From NCBI GenBank assembly GCA_019636495.1, contig JAHBXL010000002.1:210228-274227 (forward strand): 64,000 nt of DNA, given 5' to 3'. Source of the DNA: Phycisphaeraceae bacterium. Lineage in GTDB: Bacteria > Planctomycetota > Phycisphaerae > Phycisphaerales > UBA1924. This document shows, piece by piece, positions 26,556 to 33,916 of the stretch (position 1 is the stretch's first letter; every line of letters starts with the position of its first letter). Under the pieces are notes generated by a model. It saw nothing but the letters and a program-made list of their open reading frames with translations. It did not search any database and was not told the origin of the DNA. The position numbers and the translations under genes are program-made.

Positions 26556-27059
26556 TCACAACCCCAGGCTCGGCCCCGTCGCCGGGCCGACACGCGGACC
26601 CGCCGGCCCGCCGGGCGCCGCCCCGCTGCGCACCGCGCCGCGCTCGATCGCCGCGGCGACCGCCTTGCTGATCTCCACGAACCGCATCCGCAGTTCCGTC
26701 AGCGCACGCGACAGGTCCGATGCCTCTTCCTCCGTCAGGTTGCCCTTGGTCTTCTCTTCCAGAACGCCCAGAAGATCGATGTGAAACTTCGCGTGCTCCA
26801 GCGAGACCATCGCCCGACCCGTCTCCGGATCGGGGAACCCCCCCATGTACATCAGCGCCTGCGTGATCATCGAGCCCAGCAGCGTCTGAAAATCCGCAGG
26901 CGGAAGGCCTTCCATCTGCGCGTCGCCGTCCCCCGCCGGCGCGGGCTTCGCCGCCGCGGACTTCTTCTCCTGCTCGGCGAGTTTGGCGCGCTCCGCCTGC
27001 GCCTGCGCCTTCCAGTCGCTGTCGATCACGATCTTCGGCTCGCCGGGGTTCTGCGACAT
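26556..27059 (-). CDS. DUF1844 domain protein
   Basis: A 167-residue cytoplasmic protein. The first ~50 residues are charged and Lys/Glu/Ala-rich (QAERAKLAEQEKKSAAAKP). The middle matches DUF1844 (PPADFQTLLGSMITQALMYMG, then AKFHIDLLGVLEEKTKGNLTEEE), a helical domain of unknown function often found near translation genes. The tail is Gly/Pro/Ala rich. It lies 66 nt upstream of mnmA on the same strand, so the two may be co-transcribed. Confidence 0.85.
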   Translation of the reverse strand: MSQNPGEPKIVIDSDWKAQAQAERAKLAEQEKKSAAAKPAPAGDGDAQMEGLPPADFQTLLGSMITQALMYMGGFPDPETGRAMVSLEHAKFHIDLLGVLEEKTKGNLTEEEASDLSRALTELRMRFVEISKAVAAAIERGAVRSGAAPGGPAGPRVGPATGPSLGL

Positions 27060-27177
27060 CCGCCGCTCCTCATTGCCGCGGCACGCGGCTCGCCGACTAT
27101 AGGGCCGTTTGAACCCCCACGCCGTTCCGTGTACCCTCACCTGCGCCGGCGCGCTGCCGGCAACGCCGGAATCACCG

Positions 27178-28470
27178 ATGCGCACGGAAGCCACGATCCT
27201 CACGTTCGCGACCGCCGCGCTGCTCGCGCTGTGCGGCCTCGCGGCGTGCCGTTCCGACGAATCCAGACCCCAGCCCGCGCGCGTCACCGCCGAGCGCTTC
27301 GCCCCGCGCCACGCCCCACCCGCCGATGAACCGCCCGCCGCCGATGCGCGGCCTGCCGACCAGCCCGCGCCCACGGCCCCCGCCCGTCCGCCGCGAACCC
27401 AGCCCCCCGCCGCCGCGATGCGCGCCGACACCCTGCCCATCCGTTCGTTCATCGGCGAGCCCGAACTCGCGCCCGCTCTGCACGTCGCGCCCGCCGCCGA
27501 CTCCGTCGTGCTCGAATCCGTGATCGGGCAGATCAACGGCCGACCCGTGTTCGCATCCGAGATTCTCGACCCGCTCGATGGCAAACTCCGCGCCATCGCC
27601 GAGCGCGTCGGCGCCGACCGAACGGCCTTCCGAAACGAGTCGGCCATGGAAGTCCTCGGCGTTCTTCAGAAGAAGATCCGCGACGAACTCATCCTCGCCG
27701 AGGCGCGTTCCTCCCTCACCCCCGAGCAGCAGCAGGGCCTGTTCTTCTTTCTCGGACAGGTGCAGCGCTCCATGGTCAGTCAGCAGGCCGGCAGCCGGCT
27801 CCTCGCCGACGAGGCGACCCGCGAGTCCTCCGGCCGCACGCTCCAGCAGGAGGCACGCGACCAGTTGGAACTCCGCCTCATCGAGCACGAGATCAACCGT
27901 AAGATCTACTCCCGTGTCAACATCCCCTGGCGACTGGTCCGGCAGGAGTACGAGCGCGACCCCGACCGCTTCAATCAACCCGGCGTCGCCGTCTTCCGCG
28001 TCATCTCCGTCCCCATGGCCGATGCCGAGCGCGTCCGCGCCGCCGAGCAGGCCATCGCCGAAAAGCCCTTCGCCGAGGCCGCGGCCATGGACTTCAATGC
28101 GTTCCTGCGCGACACCGGCGGCCTGCAACGGCGCGAGTTCCGCGGCGAACTCTCACAGGCCGGCCTCTTCGCCGCCCCGCTCAACGATGCCGCCCGCGCG
28201 CTGAACATCGGCGAAACCGCCGGCCCCATCCGCTGGGACAACGCCCTCGCGTGGCTGCACCTCGAATCCGTCGAGCCCCCCATCTCGCGCTCGCTCTACG
28301 ACGCCCAGATGGAACTCGATCTCGAACTCCGCGACCGAAAGCGCCGCGCCGAGAGCGAGGTCTACTTCATGCGCCTGCTCAGCCGCGGCAGTTTCACCGA
28401 GATCGAACGAATGATCGAGCAGGTCCTCGCCATCGCCGCCGAACGCTACCTGCCCACGCGAGTGCAGTAG
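27178..28470 (+). CDS. SurA-like periplasmic chaperone/PPIase lipoprotein
   Basis: A 430-residue predicted lipoprotein. The N terminus has a signal peptide ending in the lipobox LAAC (Cys 24), then a Pro/Ala/Arg-rich linker to about residue 80. The folded part starts VIGQINGRPVFASEIL, the typical opening of SurA/PrsA-type chaperones. It is followed by long helices (RDELILAEARSSLT) and EINRKIYSRVNIPWRLVRQEYERDPDRF, and then a degenerate parvulin-like domain (AVFRVISVPMADAERVRAAEQAI...). It probably assists folding of exported proteins in the periplasm; isomerase activity is uncertain because the parvulin core is weakly conserved. It ends 1 nt before the yraN-like gene. Confidence 0.75.
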   Translation: MRTEATILTFATAALLALCGLAACRSDESRPQPARVTAERFAPRHAPPADEPPAADARPADQPAPTAPARPPRTQPPAAAMRADTLPIRSFIGEPELAPALHVAPAADSVVLESVIGQINGRPVFASEILDPLDGKLRAIAERVGADRTAFRNESAMEVLGVLQKKIRDELILAEARSSLTPEQQQGLFFFLGQVQRSMVSQQAGSRLLADEATRESSGRTLQQEARDQLELRLIEHEINRKIYSRVNIPWRLVRQEYERDPDRFNQPGVAVFRVISVPMADAERVRAAEQAIAEKPFAEAAAMDFNAFLRDTGGLQRREFRGELSQAGLFAAPLNDAARALNIGETAGPIRWDNALAWLHLESVEPPISRSLYDAQMELDLELRDRKRRAESEVYFMRLLSRGSFTEIERMIEQVLAIAAERYLPTRVQ

Positions 28471-28471
28471 C

Positions 28472-28900
28472 ATGCGCGCCCTGCTCGCACGCATCGCCCA
28501 CGCCCTCCGCCCCCCCGCTTGGTCGGCCAACCGCGACCCCCTCGGCCCCGCGGGCGAACGCGCGGCCGAGAAATACCTCGCCGCGCACGGCTACCGCGTG
28601 CTCGCTCGCAACGCCCGCGTTCCCGCCGGCGAGGCCGACCTCGTCTGCACCGCCCCCGATGGCAGGACCATCGTGCTCGTCGAGGTGAAATCGCGCCGCG
28701 TGGTCGAGGGAGTGCCATCGCCCCCGGCCGAACTCAACGTCACCGCGCACAAACGCCGCAAACTCCGCGCCATCATGCGCCGACTCACCCGCGCCAACCG
28801 CTGGGGAACGCGCCCGCGACGCATCGACGTGATCGCCGTCGACTTCATCGGCGATCAACCCGCCGAACTGCGGCACCACCCAGGCGCGGTGGCGCTGTAG
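28472..28900 (+). CDS. yraN: UPF0102 (YraN) family nuclease-like protein
   Basis: A 142-residue protein with the UPF0102 endonuclease-like pattern: GPAGERAAEKYLAAHGYRVLARNARVP (about residues 25-51), GEADLVCTAPDGRTIVLVEVKSR (the Glu-Asp...Glu-x-Lys core) and RRIDVIAVDFI near the C terminus. The fold resembles restriction endonucleases and Holliday-junction resolvases; the cellular role is still unclear in most bacteria. It starts 1 nt after the SurA-like gene. Confidence 0.92.
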   Translation: MRALLARIAHALRPPAWSANRDPLGPAGERAAEKYLAAHGYRVLARNARVPAGEADLVCTAPDGRTIVLVEVKSRRVVEGVPSPPAELNVTAHKRRKLRAIMRRLTRANRWGTRPRRIDVIAVDFIGDQPAELRHHPGAVAL

Positions 28901-28971
28901 AGAGCCCCGAGCGCACACTCGGAATCCGGCCCGCTGCAAGGCCGACGACCACACGCCCCTTCACGCGCCCT

Positions 28972-29355
28972 TCACCGATCCAGCCACGTCTGCCAAGCGC
29001 GGATCGTGCGATCGAGTTCATACCGCGCGCCGCACTCAGGACACTTGCCCTCCTGGGCAACGCCATGCAGCGAGTAGCCGCACTCCGTGCACGCCCGGAA
29101 GCGAAGTTGAACCACCCGCCGTTCCACCTGCAACCGGCGACGATCCCAGAGAAACGTCAGCACACCTGCCGCGCCGAACAGGCCCCACGCGATCACGATC
29201 ACAGAACTCCGCCACCGCCAGGGAATCTCGTCGTGCACATACGCGACATACAGCACCACCTGCGTGCTGAACACCCACGCCGCGACAACCGGTCGCAGTG
29301 TCGGCAGTACGCCCGGCCGCGGCAACTTCTTGTCGTGTCCCGGTCCGCGCCCCAT
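28972..29355 (-). CDS. Small membrane protein with zinc ribbon
   Basis: A 127-residue protein: a short basic N terminus, two hydrophobic helices (about residues 20-38 and 46-66), then a cytoplasmic-looking basic stretch and a four-Cys zinc ribbon (CTECGYSL...KCPECGARYEL, about 89-112). I start it at the ATG at 29355 because upstream in-frame sequence is Arg/Ser-rich and unlike protein. It is a smaller version of the zinc-ribbon membrane proteins elsewhere in the window. Function unknown. Confidence 0.65.
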   Translation of the reverse strand: MGRGPGHDKKLPRPGVLPTLRPVVAAWVFSTQVVLYVAYVHDEIPWRWRSSVIVIAWGLFGAAGVLTFLWDRRRLQVERRVVQLRFRACTECGYSLHGVAQEGKCPECGARYELDRTIRAWQTWLDR

Positions 29356-29392
29356 GTCGCCCTCACGTGACCAACGCCGCGATGCGCTCTCA

Positions 29393-31111
29393 TCATACCG
29401 CCTGCTTGTCCTTGTCCTTCCGCTCCGCCAACTTCCCGCGGAAGGCCATCTCAAGCCGCATCTCTTCCGCACGCGTCGGGTCGATCTTCTCCGGCAGTAT
29501 CACGCTGAACATCGACCCGCGACCGACCTCGCTGTCGAGTTGGATCTCGCCCTGAAGGATCCCCGTCAGTTCCTTGCAGATCGCCAGCCCCAGCCCCGTG
29601 CCCGCGTGCCGCCGCGTGTGCCCGCTGTCGGCCTGCTGAAACTTCTCGAAAATCCGCTGCCGGTCCTCGGGCGCGATGCCCGGCCCCGTGTCCAGCACGC
29701 AAATGCGCACCCGGTCCGCCGCGCCGGGTCCCTCCGTCGCGCGGCCCGGCAATCGCTCCGCTCGCAGCGTCACCTTGGCGCTCCCCGCCCCCCCCGCCCC
29801 CCCCATCCCCATCGCGCCCGCCTGGCCGCCGCCGCCCGTCCACGCGCCGTTGCCAGACCCCGCGCCCGCCGCGTTCCACTTGTCGCTCGTGAACTTCACC
29901 GCGTTGCTCAAGAGGTTGAAGACCACCTGCTGCAGTTTCTTGCCATCGGTCTCCATCACCGGCAGGTCGCCCGGCAGTTCGATGATCAGTTCCACGCCGC
30001 CGCGATCGGCCAGCGGACGCATCAACGCCGCCAGCGTCTCCAGCACCTCGCGGAGATTCACCTGCTCGATGCGCAGTTCCATCCGGCCCGCCTCGAGTTT
30101 GGCCAGTTCCAGCAGGCCCGTGATCAGTTCCAGCAGGTTCCGCCCCGAGGTCTGGATGTTCTCCAGGTACCGCCGCCGCTTGGTCAGCCGCGTCGAGTCG
30201 TCCCCCGCCTCCGCCTCCTTGTCCGCCGCCTCGATCAGCAGTTCCGTGAACCCGATGATCGAGTTCAGCGGCGTGCGCAGTTCGTGGCTCACGTTCGCCA
30301 GAAACTCGCCCTTGAGTTTGTTCGCCTCGTACAGCGCGACGTTCCGCTCCGCAAGTTCGTTCACGCGAAGGTCCAGCGAGCGGTTCATCGCGCGCAACTG
30401 CTCCTGCGTGCTCGACAGCGCCTCGAGCATCTGGTTGAACGTCTCGCCGAGTTCCTCGAACTCGTCCCCCGTGCGGATCTCCGACCGCACGCCCACGTCC
30501 CCCTCACGCACCATCTCCGCCGTGTCCTTCAACGCGCGAACCGGCCCCAGGATCAGCCGGTTCGTGATCAGATAAAACACCAGCACCGCCAGCCCCAGCG
30601 CGATCAGCCCCGCGCTCAGCAGGTACGCCATGTTCACCAGCATCTGCGTCCCCGCCGTCGCCGACTCGCGACGCAGGTACACCACGCCGTCGGGCTCCTC
30701 CCGCGGCGAAGCCGCGGGCCGGACCGCCTTCGCGAACCGATACTCGCGCTTCAGCCCCGCCCAGCGCGACTGGTGCTCCTCGAGGTGCTCGGGGTCCTCG
30801 ATCATCCGCGCCCAGGCGCGCCCGACAAAGTCGTCGCTGTGACCGGCCGCCGCTTCGGGCGTCAGCAGAACCACCTTCGCCCCGCCGACATCCGCCTCGA
30901 CCCCCGGCCGCAGGAGCGGGCCCGAGCCCGTCAGTTCCGCCGCGGAAGTCTCCCACGCCGACACCAGTTCGCGCGACAGTTCCCGCTGCGATTCATCGAC
31001 GATCGCGCTCATCCGCAGCCACGAGACCGACAGCGCGGCGACGATGATCAGCACCACCGCCGCTCCGAAGAGCAGCAGGCACTTGTTCGCAAGTGAGATG
31101 CCTCGCCACAT
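29393..31111 (-). CDS. Membrane sensor histidine kinase
   Basis: A 572-residue sensor kinase. It has a first transmembrane helix (about residues 11-32), a ~130-residue periplasmic sensor region, a second helix (about 161-182) and HAMP (GPVRALKDTAEMVREGD). A coiled coil leads to the phosphoacceptor SHELRTPLNSIIGF (His276) and then the HATPase domain with the N box (QQVVFNLLSNAVKF), LDTGPGIAPEDRQRIFEKF and GTGLGLAICKELT. An Ala/Gly-rich insert (about 420-450) splits the ATPase domain after the N box and is unusual. No response regulator is adjacent, so the partner is elsewhere. The sensed signal is unknown. Confidence 0.92.
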   Translation of the reverse strand: MWRGISLANKCLLLFGAAVVLIIVAALSVSWLRMSAIVDESQRELSRELVSAWETSAAELTGSGPLLRPGVEADVGGAKVVLLTPEAAAGHSDDFVGRAWARMIEDPEHLEEHQSRWAGLKREYRFAKAVRPAASPREEPDGVVYLRRESATAGTQMLVNMAYLLSAGLIALGLAVLVFYLITNRLILGPVRALKDTAEMVREGDVGVRSEIRTGDEFEELGETFNQMLEALSSTQEQLRAMNRSLDLRVNELAERNVALYEANKLKGEFLANVSHELRTPLNSIIGFTELLIEAADKEAEAGDDSTRLTKRRRYLENIQTSGRNLLELITGLLELAKLEAGRMELRIEQVNLREVLETLAALMRPLADRGGVELIIELPGDLPVMETDGKKLQQVVFNLLSNAVKFTSDKWNAAGAGSGNGAWTGGGGQAGAMGMGGAGGAGSAKVTLRAERLPGRATEGPGAADRVRICVLDTGPGIAPEDRQRIFEKFQQADSGHTRRHAGTGLGLAICKELTGILQGEIQLDSEVGRGSMFSVILPEKIDPTRAEEMRLEMAFRGKLAERKDKDKQAV

Positions 31112-31168
31112 CGCCGAAAGTCTAGCGGGCCCGGCTCATCGCGCAGGGCCACGCCCGCGCGGACTCCC

Positions 31169-32179
31169 TTACTTCGCCCGCTTCACGTTCCGGTACTTGT
31201 CGTGGCAGTCCTTGCACGAGTGCTCCACCGCGCCAAACAGCGCGCCCAGCGTCGCGGCGTCCTTCTTCGCAACGATCGCATCCTCCAGCGCGCGGGCCTC
31301 TTCCCACGAACGCTTGAGCAGCGCGGTGAACTCCGTCGAAATGCCCTTGCACTCGGCATCGTCCATCAGCACGCGGTAGTGGTCGGCCATGCGCCCGGCC
31401 TCCGCCGCGGGAACGATGTCCGGATGGTCCCCGGGGACCTGCCACCCGGCCTTCTTCACGTGCTCGAGGTTCACAAAGCAGAAATCGATGCCCACCATGT
31501 TGTCGACAAGTCCCGAGACCGTCGCGACCGAAGGAAACTGGTCGGCCGGGGGCACCTGCTCGAGAAAACTCCGGTACTCGGGCGAGATCGACGACACGCA
31601 CTCGTACAGGCCCGGATAGTTGGGCGAGGTCTTCGCGGCCTTCAGGAACGCGATGCCATCGTGCGGAGTCATGTCGCCGACGATCACCGCCGCGCTCGCC
31701 GCCGCGGCGGGCCCGCGGTGCTTGCCGTGATGGCAATGGATGTACACCGGGCCCGGCAGGTCGCGGTACGCCTTGGCAAGCAGCACCTGCTTCTCGGTGT
31801 CGATGCCGTCGTACCCCACGGGAAGGTGCACGTAGCGGATGCCGTACGCCGCAGCGCGATCGACCAGCGGCCTTGCGCCATCGACCGAGATGATGGTCTT
31901 CACGCCCAGAGCCTGCAACTCGGCGAACGCGGCATCGCTTTCCGGCGAGTTGCCGCTGTACATGCGGTCGGTCACGCGCAGCACGTTGTGCAACGGGCCG
32001 AGATCCTGCCCGGCGCGGCTGTTCAACTGCTCCGCCGGGACCGTTGGCCGCTCGAGCACGATGGTGCGCTCGGGCCCGGTGTTCTGTGCGGTATCGACAC
32101 CTTCATCCGAAGCGCACGAAACCGCCGCGCCGATGATCGCCAACATCACGCCGCCAAGGACGATCGATCGACTCCTCAT
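31169..32179 (-). CDS. Lipoprotein: Cys-phosphatase domain plus c-type heme site
   Basis: A 336-residue predicted lipoprotein (signal peptide ending AAVSC, Cys22). The first ~200 residues resemble dual-specificity/tyrosine phosphatases: YSGNSPESDAAFAELQALGVKTIISVDG, then YIHCHHGKHRGP, which fits the catalytic HCx5R loop (Cys149, Arg155). The C-terminal ~100 residues are helical and end with CKDCHDKYR (Cys322, Cys325, His326), a CxxCH heme-attachment site at the end of a four-helix region as in cytochrome c-prime/c556. Both would sit outside the inner membrane. I know no well-described family with this fusion. The general-acid Asp of the phosphatase is not obvious, so the domain may bind rather than hydrolyse. 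Confidence 0.8.
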   Translation of the reverse strand: MRSRSIVLGGVMLAIIGAAVSCASDEGVDTAQNTGPERTIVLERPTVPAEQLNSRAGQDLGPLHNVLRVTDRMYSGNSPESDAAFAELQALGVKTIISVDGARPLVDRAAAYGIRYVHLPVGYDGIDTEKQVLLAKAYRDLPGPVYIHCHHGKHRGPAAAASAAVIVGDMTPHDGIAFLKAAKTSPNYPGLYECVSSISPEYRSFLEQVPPADQFPSVATVSGLVDNMVGIDFCFVNLEHVKKAGWQVPGDHPDIVPAAEAGRMADHYRVLMDDAECKGISTEFTALLKRSWEEARALEDAIVAKKDAATLGALFGAVEHSCKDCHDKYRNVKRAK

Positions 32180-32282
32180 GGGCGATCCTCCACTGCCGGC
32201 GCGCGACGGCTCGCCGCGCACGGACAGGGAAGTATACGGAAAGCCGGCGGCGATGTTGCCGGTTCTCGCCTTCCGCAGCGCT

Positions 32283-32660
32283 TCACTGCTGCGCAAGGCT
32301 CTGGTACAGCATGTTCGCGTTGCCATCGGGATCGAAGAACGTCGCGAGTTTCACCATCCCGGGGAACGTGAGCGTGTCGCCATCGAACTTCACGCCGCGG
32401 CCTTCGAGTTGCTTGCGCGCGGAGTCCACATCTTTCACGCCCCACGTCGGCGTCGGACCTCCGGCCTTCACCTTCTCAACCTGCGAGAAGCCGATGTTCA
32501 CGCCCTTGATGTGCGTCGACATCTCGCACCAGCCGATGTGCTCCACGTCGTAGAGCAGGGTGAAGCCGAGCATTTCCGCATACCACGCGGCCGAGCGTTT
32601 GCGGTCCGCCGACTGAACCGAGATCGTGAGTCCGCCATCGAGGCCGATGTTGATCGCCAT
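32283..32660 (-). CDS. VOC-family (glyoxalase/bleomycin-resistance fold) protein
   Basis: A 125-residue VOC protein with paired beta-alpha-beta-beta-beta modules: SADRKRSAAWYAEMLGFTLLYDVEH in the first half and VKDVDSARKQLEGRGVKF...ATFFDPDGNANMLYQSL in the second. Such proteins bind metals and act as lyases, dioxygenases or drug binders; the substrate cannot be told here. It is divergent from a winged-helix regulator, and the two genes share a palindromic promoter/operator at 32696-32736, so the regulator very likely controls it. The ATG at 32660 follows GGAG-like sequence on the minus strand. Confidence 0.88.
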   Translation of the reverse strand: MAINIGLDGGLTISVQSADRKRSAAWYAEMLGFTLLYDVEHIGWCEMSTHIKGVNIGFSQVEKVKAGGPTPTWGVKDVDSARKQLEGRGVKFDGDTLTFPGMVKLATFFDPDGNANMLYQSLAQQ

Positions 32661-32695
32661 GGTGGAGTTCCTTCGAAAGTGGGGCGTGTCGGAGC

Positions 32696-32736
32696 CTTGA
32701 CGCAGAAAGTATAGCAACTATACTTTCTGCGTCAAG
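32696..32736. promoter_or_regulatory. 41-bp palindromic operator with two face-to-face promoters
   Basis: Perfect 19-base arms (32696-32714 and 32718-32736) flank CAA. On the plus strand TTGACG (32697-32702) is 16 bp from TATACT (32719-32724). By symmetry the minus strand carries the same TTGACG/TATACT pair. The rightward transcript should start close to the GTG start codon at 32736, suggesting a leaderless or near-leaderless regulator mRNA. A dimeric regulator binding here would block both the VOC gene and its own gene. Confidence 0.85.
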
Positions 32737-33296
32737 TGGCCTCCGACCGTCTCATCACCCTCTGCCATCGCGCCTGGGCCTTGCCGGTCCTGGCCGAGAT
32801 GCACCGTGCCGATGCCGCGGGAATGGGCGGCGCGAGACTGGTCGCGCTCTCTTACACGTTTGGTGCGAGCCCGAACGCGATCCGGTCTTCGCTGGATCAT
32901 CTCATCGCGCTCGGGCTCGCCGCGCCCAACCCCGGGCACGGCCATCCGCTCCGACCCGAGTACATTCTCACGAAACGCGGTGCGCGGCTTGCGCCCGCGT
33001 GCGCTGCGCTGGATGACTCGCTGCTCTTGTTTCGGCTTCGTCAGGAGGCGATGCACAAATGGGCACTGCCGACGATCCACGCCGCGGCGGTGTTGAGGCC
33101 GGCTCGGTTCACCGCGCTGGGCGATCAACTCCGGGGCATCACGGACCGTGCGCTGTCGCAGACGCTCAGGTTGCTGACGGCCGGGGGGGTTCTGCGGCGA
33201 GAGGTTCGAGAGGGCTTCCCGCCAGTTCCGCTGTACGACCTGACCGGCACGGGCGAGGCGATTGCGCCGTTTCTTGAGCCGCTCGCGGCGGGTTAG
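32736..33296 (+). CDS. Winged-helix transcriptional regulator (HxlR-like, two domains)
   Basis: A 186-residue predicted DNA-binding protein starting at a GTG that is the last base triplet region of the palindrome. The first half (LITLCHRAWALPVLAEM...RLVALSYTFGASPNAIRSSLDHLIALGL) and the second half (KWALPTIHAAAVLRPARFTALGDQLRGITDRALSQTLRLLTAGGVL) both look like HxlR-type winged helices, each with a recognition helix and wing, so it may be an internal duplication. It ends with YDLTGTGEAIAPFLEPL, as in HxlR proteins. No Cys is present that would suggest thiol sensing of the HypR type apart from one near residue 10. It probably represses the divergent VOC gene and itself. Confidence 0.8.
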   Translation: MASDRLITLCHRAWALPVLAEMHRADAAGMGGARLVALSYTFGASPNAIRSSLDHLIALGLAAPNPGHGHPLRPEYILTKRGARLAPACAALDDSLLLFRLRQEAMHKWALPTIHAAAVLRPARFTALGDQLRGITDRALSQTLRLLTAGGVLRREVREGFPPVPLYDLTGTGEAIAPFLEPLAAG

Positions 33297-33482
33297 GGCC
33301 CCGCGCAGGGCCTGTGGCGGCCCTCCTGCCGGAGCGTTGTCCTTTGCCCTCCGGGGCGGCTACCATCCATCGATCTCTGTATCGCTGCGTCCGTCAGGTT
33401 CGGCCGCACATTGGATCGCCGACGCTTTCTCTTGCCCGAGTTCAAGCAGCCGGTTTCAATCTCAAGGGCAGGACAAAGCATC

Positions 33483-33833
33483 ATGAAACTGTACGTCGGC
33501 AATCTGTCTTTCAGCACCACCGAGGCTCAACTCCGCGAACTGTTCGAGGCTCACGGCGAGGTCACCTCGGCCTCGCTGGTCATGGACCGCGAGACGGGCC
33601 GTCCCCGCGGCTTCGGGTTCGTCGAGTTCGCCTCTGACGAGCACGCCCGCGCGGCCATCGAGGCCCTCAGCGGCAAGAACATCGACGGCCGCAACCTCAC
33701 CGTCAACGAGGCCCGGCCCCGCGAGGGCGGCGGCGGCGGCGGTGGTCGCGGCGGGTTCGGCGGCGGCGGCGGTGGCCGCGGCGGATACGGTGGCGGCGGC
33801 GGCGGCGGCGGTGGCCGTCGCGGCGGCTGGTAA
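33483..33833 (+). CDS. RRM-domain RNA-binding protein, glycine-rich tail
   Basis: A 116-residue RNA-binding protein. Residues 1-80 are a single RRM with RNP2 (LYVGNL) and RNP1 (RGFGFVEF). The tail (about 82-116) is nearly all Gly with Arg, Tyr and Phe ([17 protein letters not shown]). Such proteins act as cold-shock RNA chaperones in cyanobacteria and many other bacteria. The gene has a ~190-bp upstream leader (33297-33482) and a strong terminator right after it, so it is probably a single-gene unit. Long leaders are common for cold-regulated genes, but no specific thermosensor is evident. Confidence 0.95.
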   Translation: MKLYVGNLSFSTTEAQLRELFEAHGEVTSASLVMDRETGRPRGFGFVEFASDEHARAAIEALSGKNIDGRNLTVNEARPREGGGGGGGRGGFGGGGGGRGGYGGGGGGGGGRRGGW

Positions 33834-33868
33834 TCCGGCCTGACCATCGGTCAATCTCAAAACTCAAG

Positions 33869-33899
33869 GAGCCGGGTCCGCAAGGGCCCGGCTCTTTTT
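33869..33899 (+). terminator. Rho-independent terminator after the RRM gene
   Basis: GAGCCGGG (33869-33876) pairs perfectly with CCCGGCTC (33887-33894) across a ten-base loop and is followed directly by TTTTT (33895-33899). It lies 35 nt after the RRM stop codon. Confidence 0.93.
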
Positions 33900-33916
33900 C
33901 CATAGACTGTGTTTGA

